Source: Pseudobacteriovorax antillogorgiicola (GTDB lineage Bacteria; Bdellovibrionota_B; Oligoflexia; Oligoflexales; RGVZ01). From it: a DNA stretch of 6,217 nucleotides. The position numbers and the translations under genes were made by a program. Of this stretch, positions 5,434 through 6,217 are shown one piece after another. The stretch lies in NCBI GenBank assembly GCA_945897695.1, contig CAMDGW010000149.1, positions 1-6,217 of the forward strand, in the 5' to 3' direction. A model generated the notes under the pieces. That model was given only the letters and a program-made list of their open reading frames with translations, was not told the origin of the DNA and searched no databases. Each line of letters begins with the position of its first letter. Position 1 is the first letter of the stretch.

Positions 5434-6217
5434 CCACATATATTTTTATTGCTGTAGCAGGACTGAACTTTTTAGTTTTGATTTGGCTTCTCTACTCTTT
5501 TCGCCAAATCAAAGGTTCCCTTCATAGCGAGGGACTAGCCAAAGGTTTGGAAGATTCTCGCTTGTCCATCTGTCAAAATTTTACTGATGAGTCCGTGCGC
5601 TCACGTTCGGAACTAGCATCAACCCAACGCACCCTTCGCGAGGAGGTTGCGGCAGCCATTCGTGGAGGCCATGAGATGATGGGTGGCAATCTTATTAAGA
5701 TTTCGGAGCATCAGCTCAGGCAGCTTGAAGCCCTGTCTAAGCAATGGGCTGTCATTGCTGAGGCAAATGAAACTCGGATGCGGGATCTGCAAAAAACCGT
5801 CGATGAGCGATTACTCCACATTGAAAAGCAAAGTGGTGAGCGGCTTGAATCCATGCGGAAAACTGTTGAAGAGAAGCTAGAAGGCACGCTGGAGCGACGC
5901 CTTGGAGAATCCTTTAAGCTTGTGGGGGAGCGACTCGAACAGGTACAGCGTGGGCTTGGTGAAATGCAGGCGCTCGCAAACGGGGTGGGTGATCTGAAAC
6001 GAGTTCTAACCAACGTCAAAACCCGGGGTACCTGGGGCGAAGTGCAGCTATCAATGATCCTGGAGCAGATACTCACGGTTGATCAATATGAGTGCAATGT
6101 AAAGGTGACAAAATCGTCTGAGATTGTTGAATTTGCGATCAAGTTACCTGGACGAGATGATGAAAGCGGTTCGGTCTTTCTGCCAATTGATAGCAAATTC
6201 CCTCAGGAATCTTATCA
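5430..6217 (+). CDS. rmuC: RmuC-family protein, C-terminus cut by window edge
   Basis: RmuC proteins are linked to DNA recombination; in E. coli loss of rmuC raises inversion at short inverted repeats. The conserved domain is predicted to be related to PD-(D/E)XK nucleases, but the biochemical activity is not settled. The 262 residues seen here have no stop before the edge; full family members are about 400-500 residues. Layout: one N-terminal membrane helix (about 4-22, no cleavable signal), a long heptad-like, charged coiled coil (about 60-185), then the RmuC domain. Its signatures are ERRLGESFKLVGERLEQVQ (155-173), GLGEMQALA (175-183), LTNVKTRGTWGEVQL (193-207) and LPIDSKFP (251-258). The start ATG 5430 overlaps the rhomboid stop as ATGA and has AAGGA 9 nt upstream. 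The C-terminal half of the domain is outside the window, so catalytic completeness cannot be judged. Confidence 0.93.
   Translation, partial: MTTYIFIAVAGLNFLVLIWLLYSFRQIKGSLHSEGLAKGLEDSRLSICQNFTDESVRSRSELASTQRTLREEVAAAIRGGHEMMGGNLIKISEHQLRQLEALSKQWAVIAEANETRMRDLQKTVDERLLHIEKQSGERLESMRKTVEEKLEGTLERRLGESFKLVGERLEQVQRGLGEMQALANGVGDLKRVLTNVKTRGTWGEVQLSMILEQILTVDQYECNVKVTKSSEIVEFAIKLPGRDDESGSVFLPIDSKFPQESY

Noticed and set aside
5711..6076. 121-residue minus-strand open frame
   Set aside because: Antisense to the RmuC coiled coil; very Ser/Arg-rich, a common artefact opposite Glu/Leu-rich coiled-coil coding.

Overview
The window is a compact bacterial region, about half GC, with two divergent gene blocks. 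The minus-strand block (about 1-4354) encodes four mevalonate-pathway enzymes, transcribed right to left: class II HMG-CoA reductase (mvaA), phosphomevalonate kinase (mvaK2), diphosphomevalonate decarboxylase (mvaD) and mevalonate kinase (mvaK1, cut by the left edge). Together they cover every step from HMG-CoA to isopentenyl diphosphate. HMG-CoA synthase and IPP isomerase are not in the window. They could lie beyond the left edge or elsewhere.

The plus-strand block (about 4684 to the right edge) encodes a six-helix rhomboid serine protease with all its catalytic residues. Its stop codon overlaps, as ATGA, the start of a membrane-anchored coiled-coil RmuC protein that is cut by the right edge. 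Between the blocks, about 4389-4683, is a divergent non-coding region. It holds a perfect DnaA-box 9-mer inside a small set of inverted repeats, a possible promoter for the mva block, and a strongly led small ORF that overlaps the mvaA start out of frame.

The mva genes look like one translationally coupled operon. The mvaA-mvaK2 gap is 28 bp. With the starts preferred here, mvaK2/mvaD and mvaD/mvaK1 each overlap by 8 nt, and each downstream Shine-Dalgarno lies inside the upstream gene. Two of the four starts are probably non-ATG (TTG for mvaK2, GTG for mvaD).

RmuC and rhomboid next to a complete, classical (ERG8-type) mevalonate operon suggest a Gram-negative bacterium that makes isoprenoids from mevalonate. 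Bdellovibrionota-like bacteria fit the gene set and base composition, but this is an inference from gene content and not a sequence match. I see no mobile element, CRISPR array, tRNA or rRNA. The region reads as ordinary core metabolism, and its least explained parts are the divergent control region and the rhomboid-RmuC coupling.
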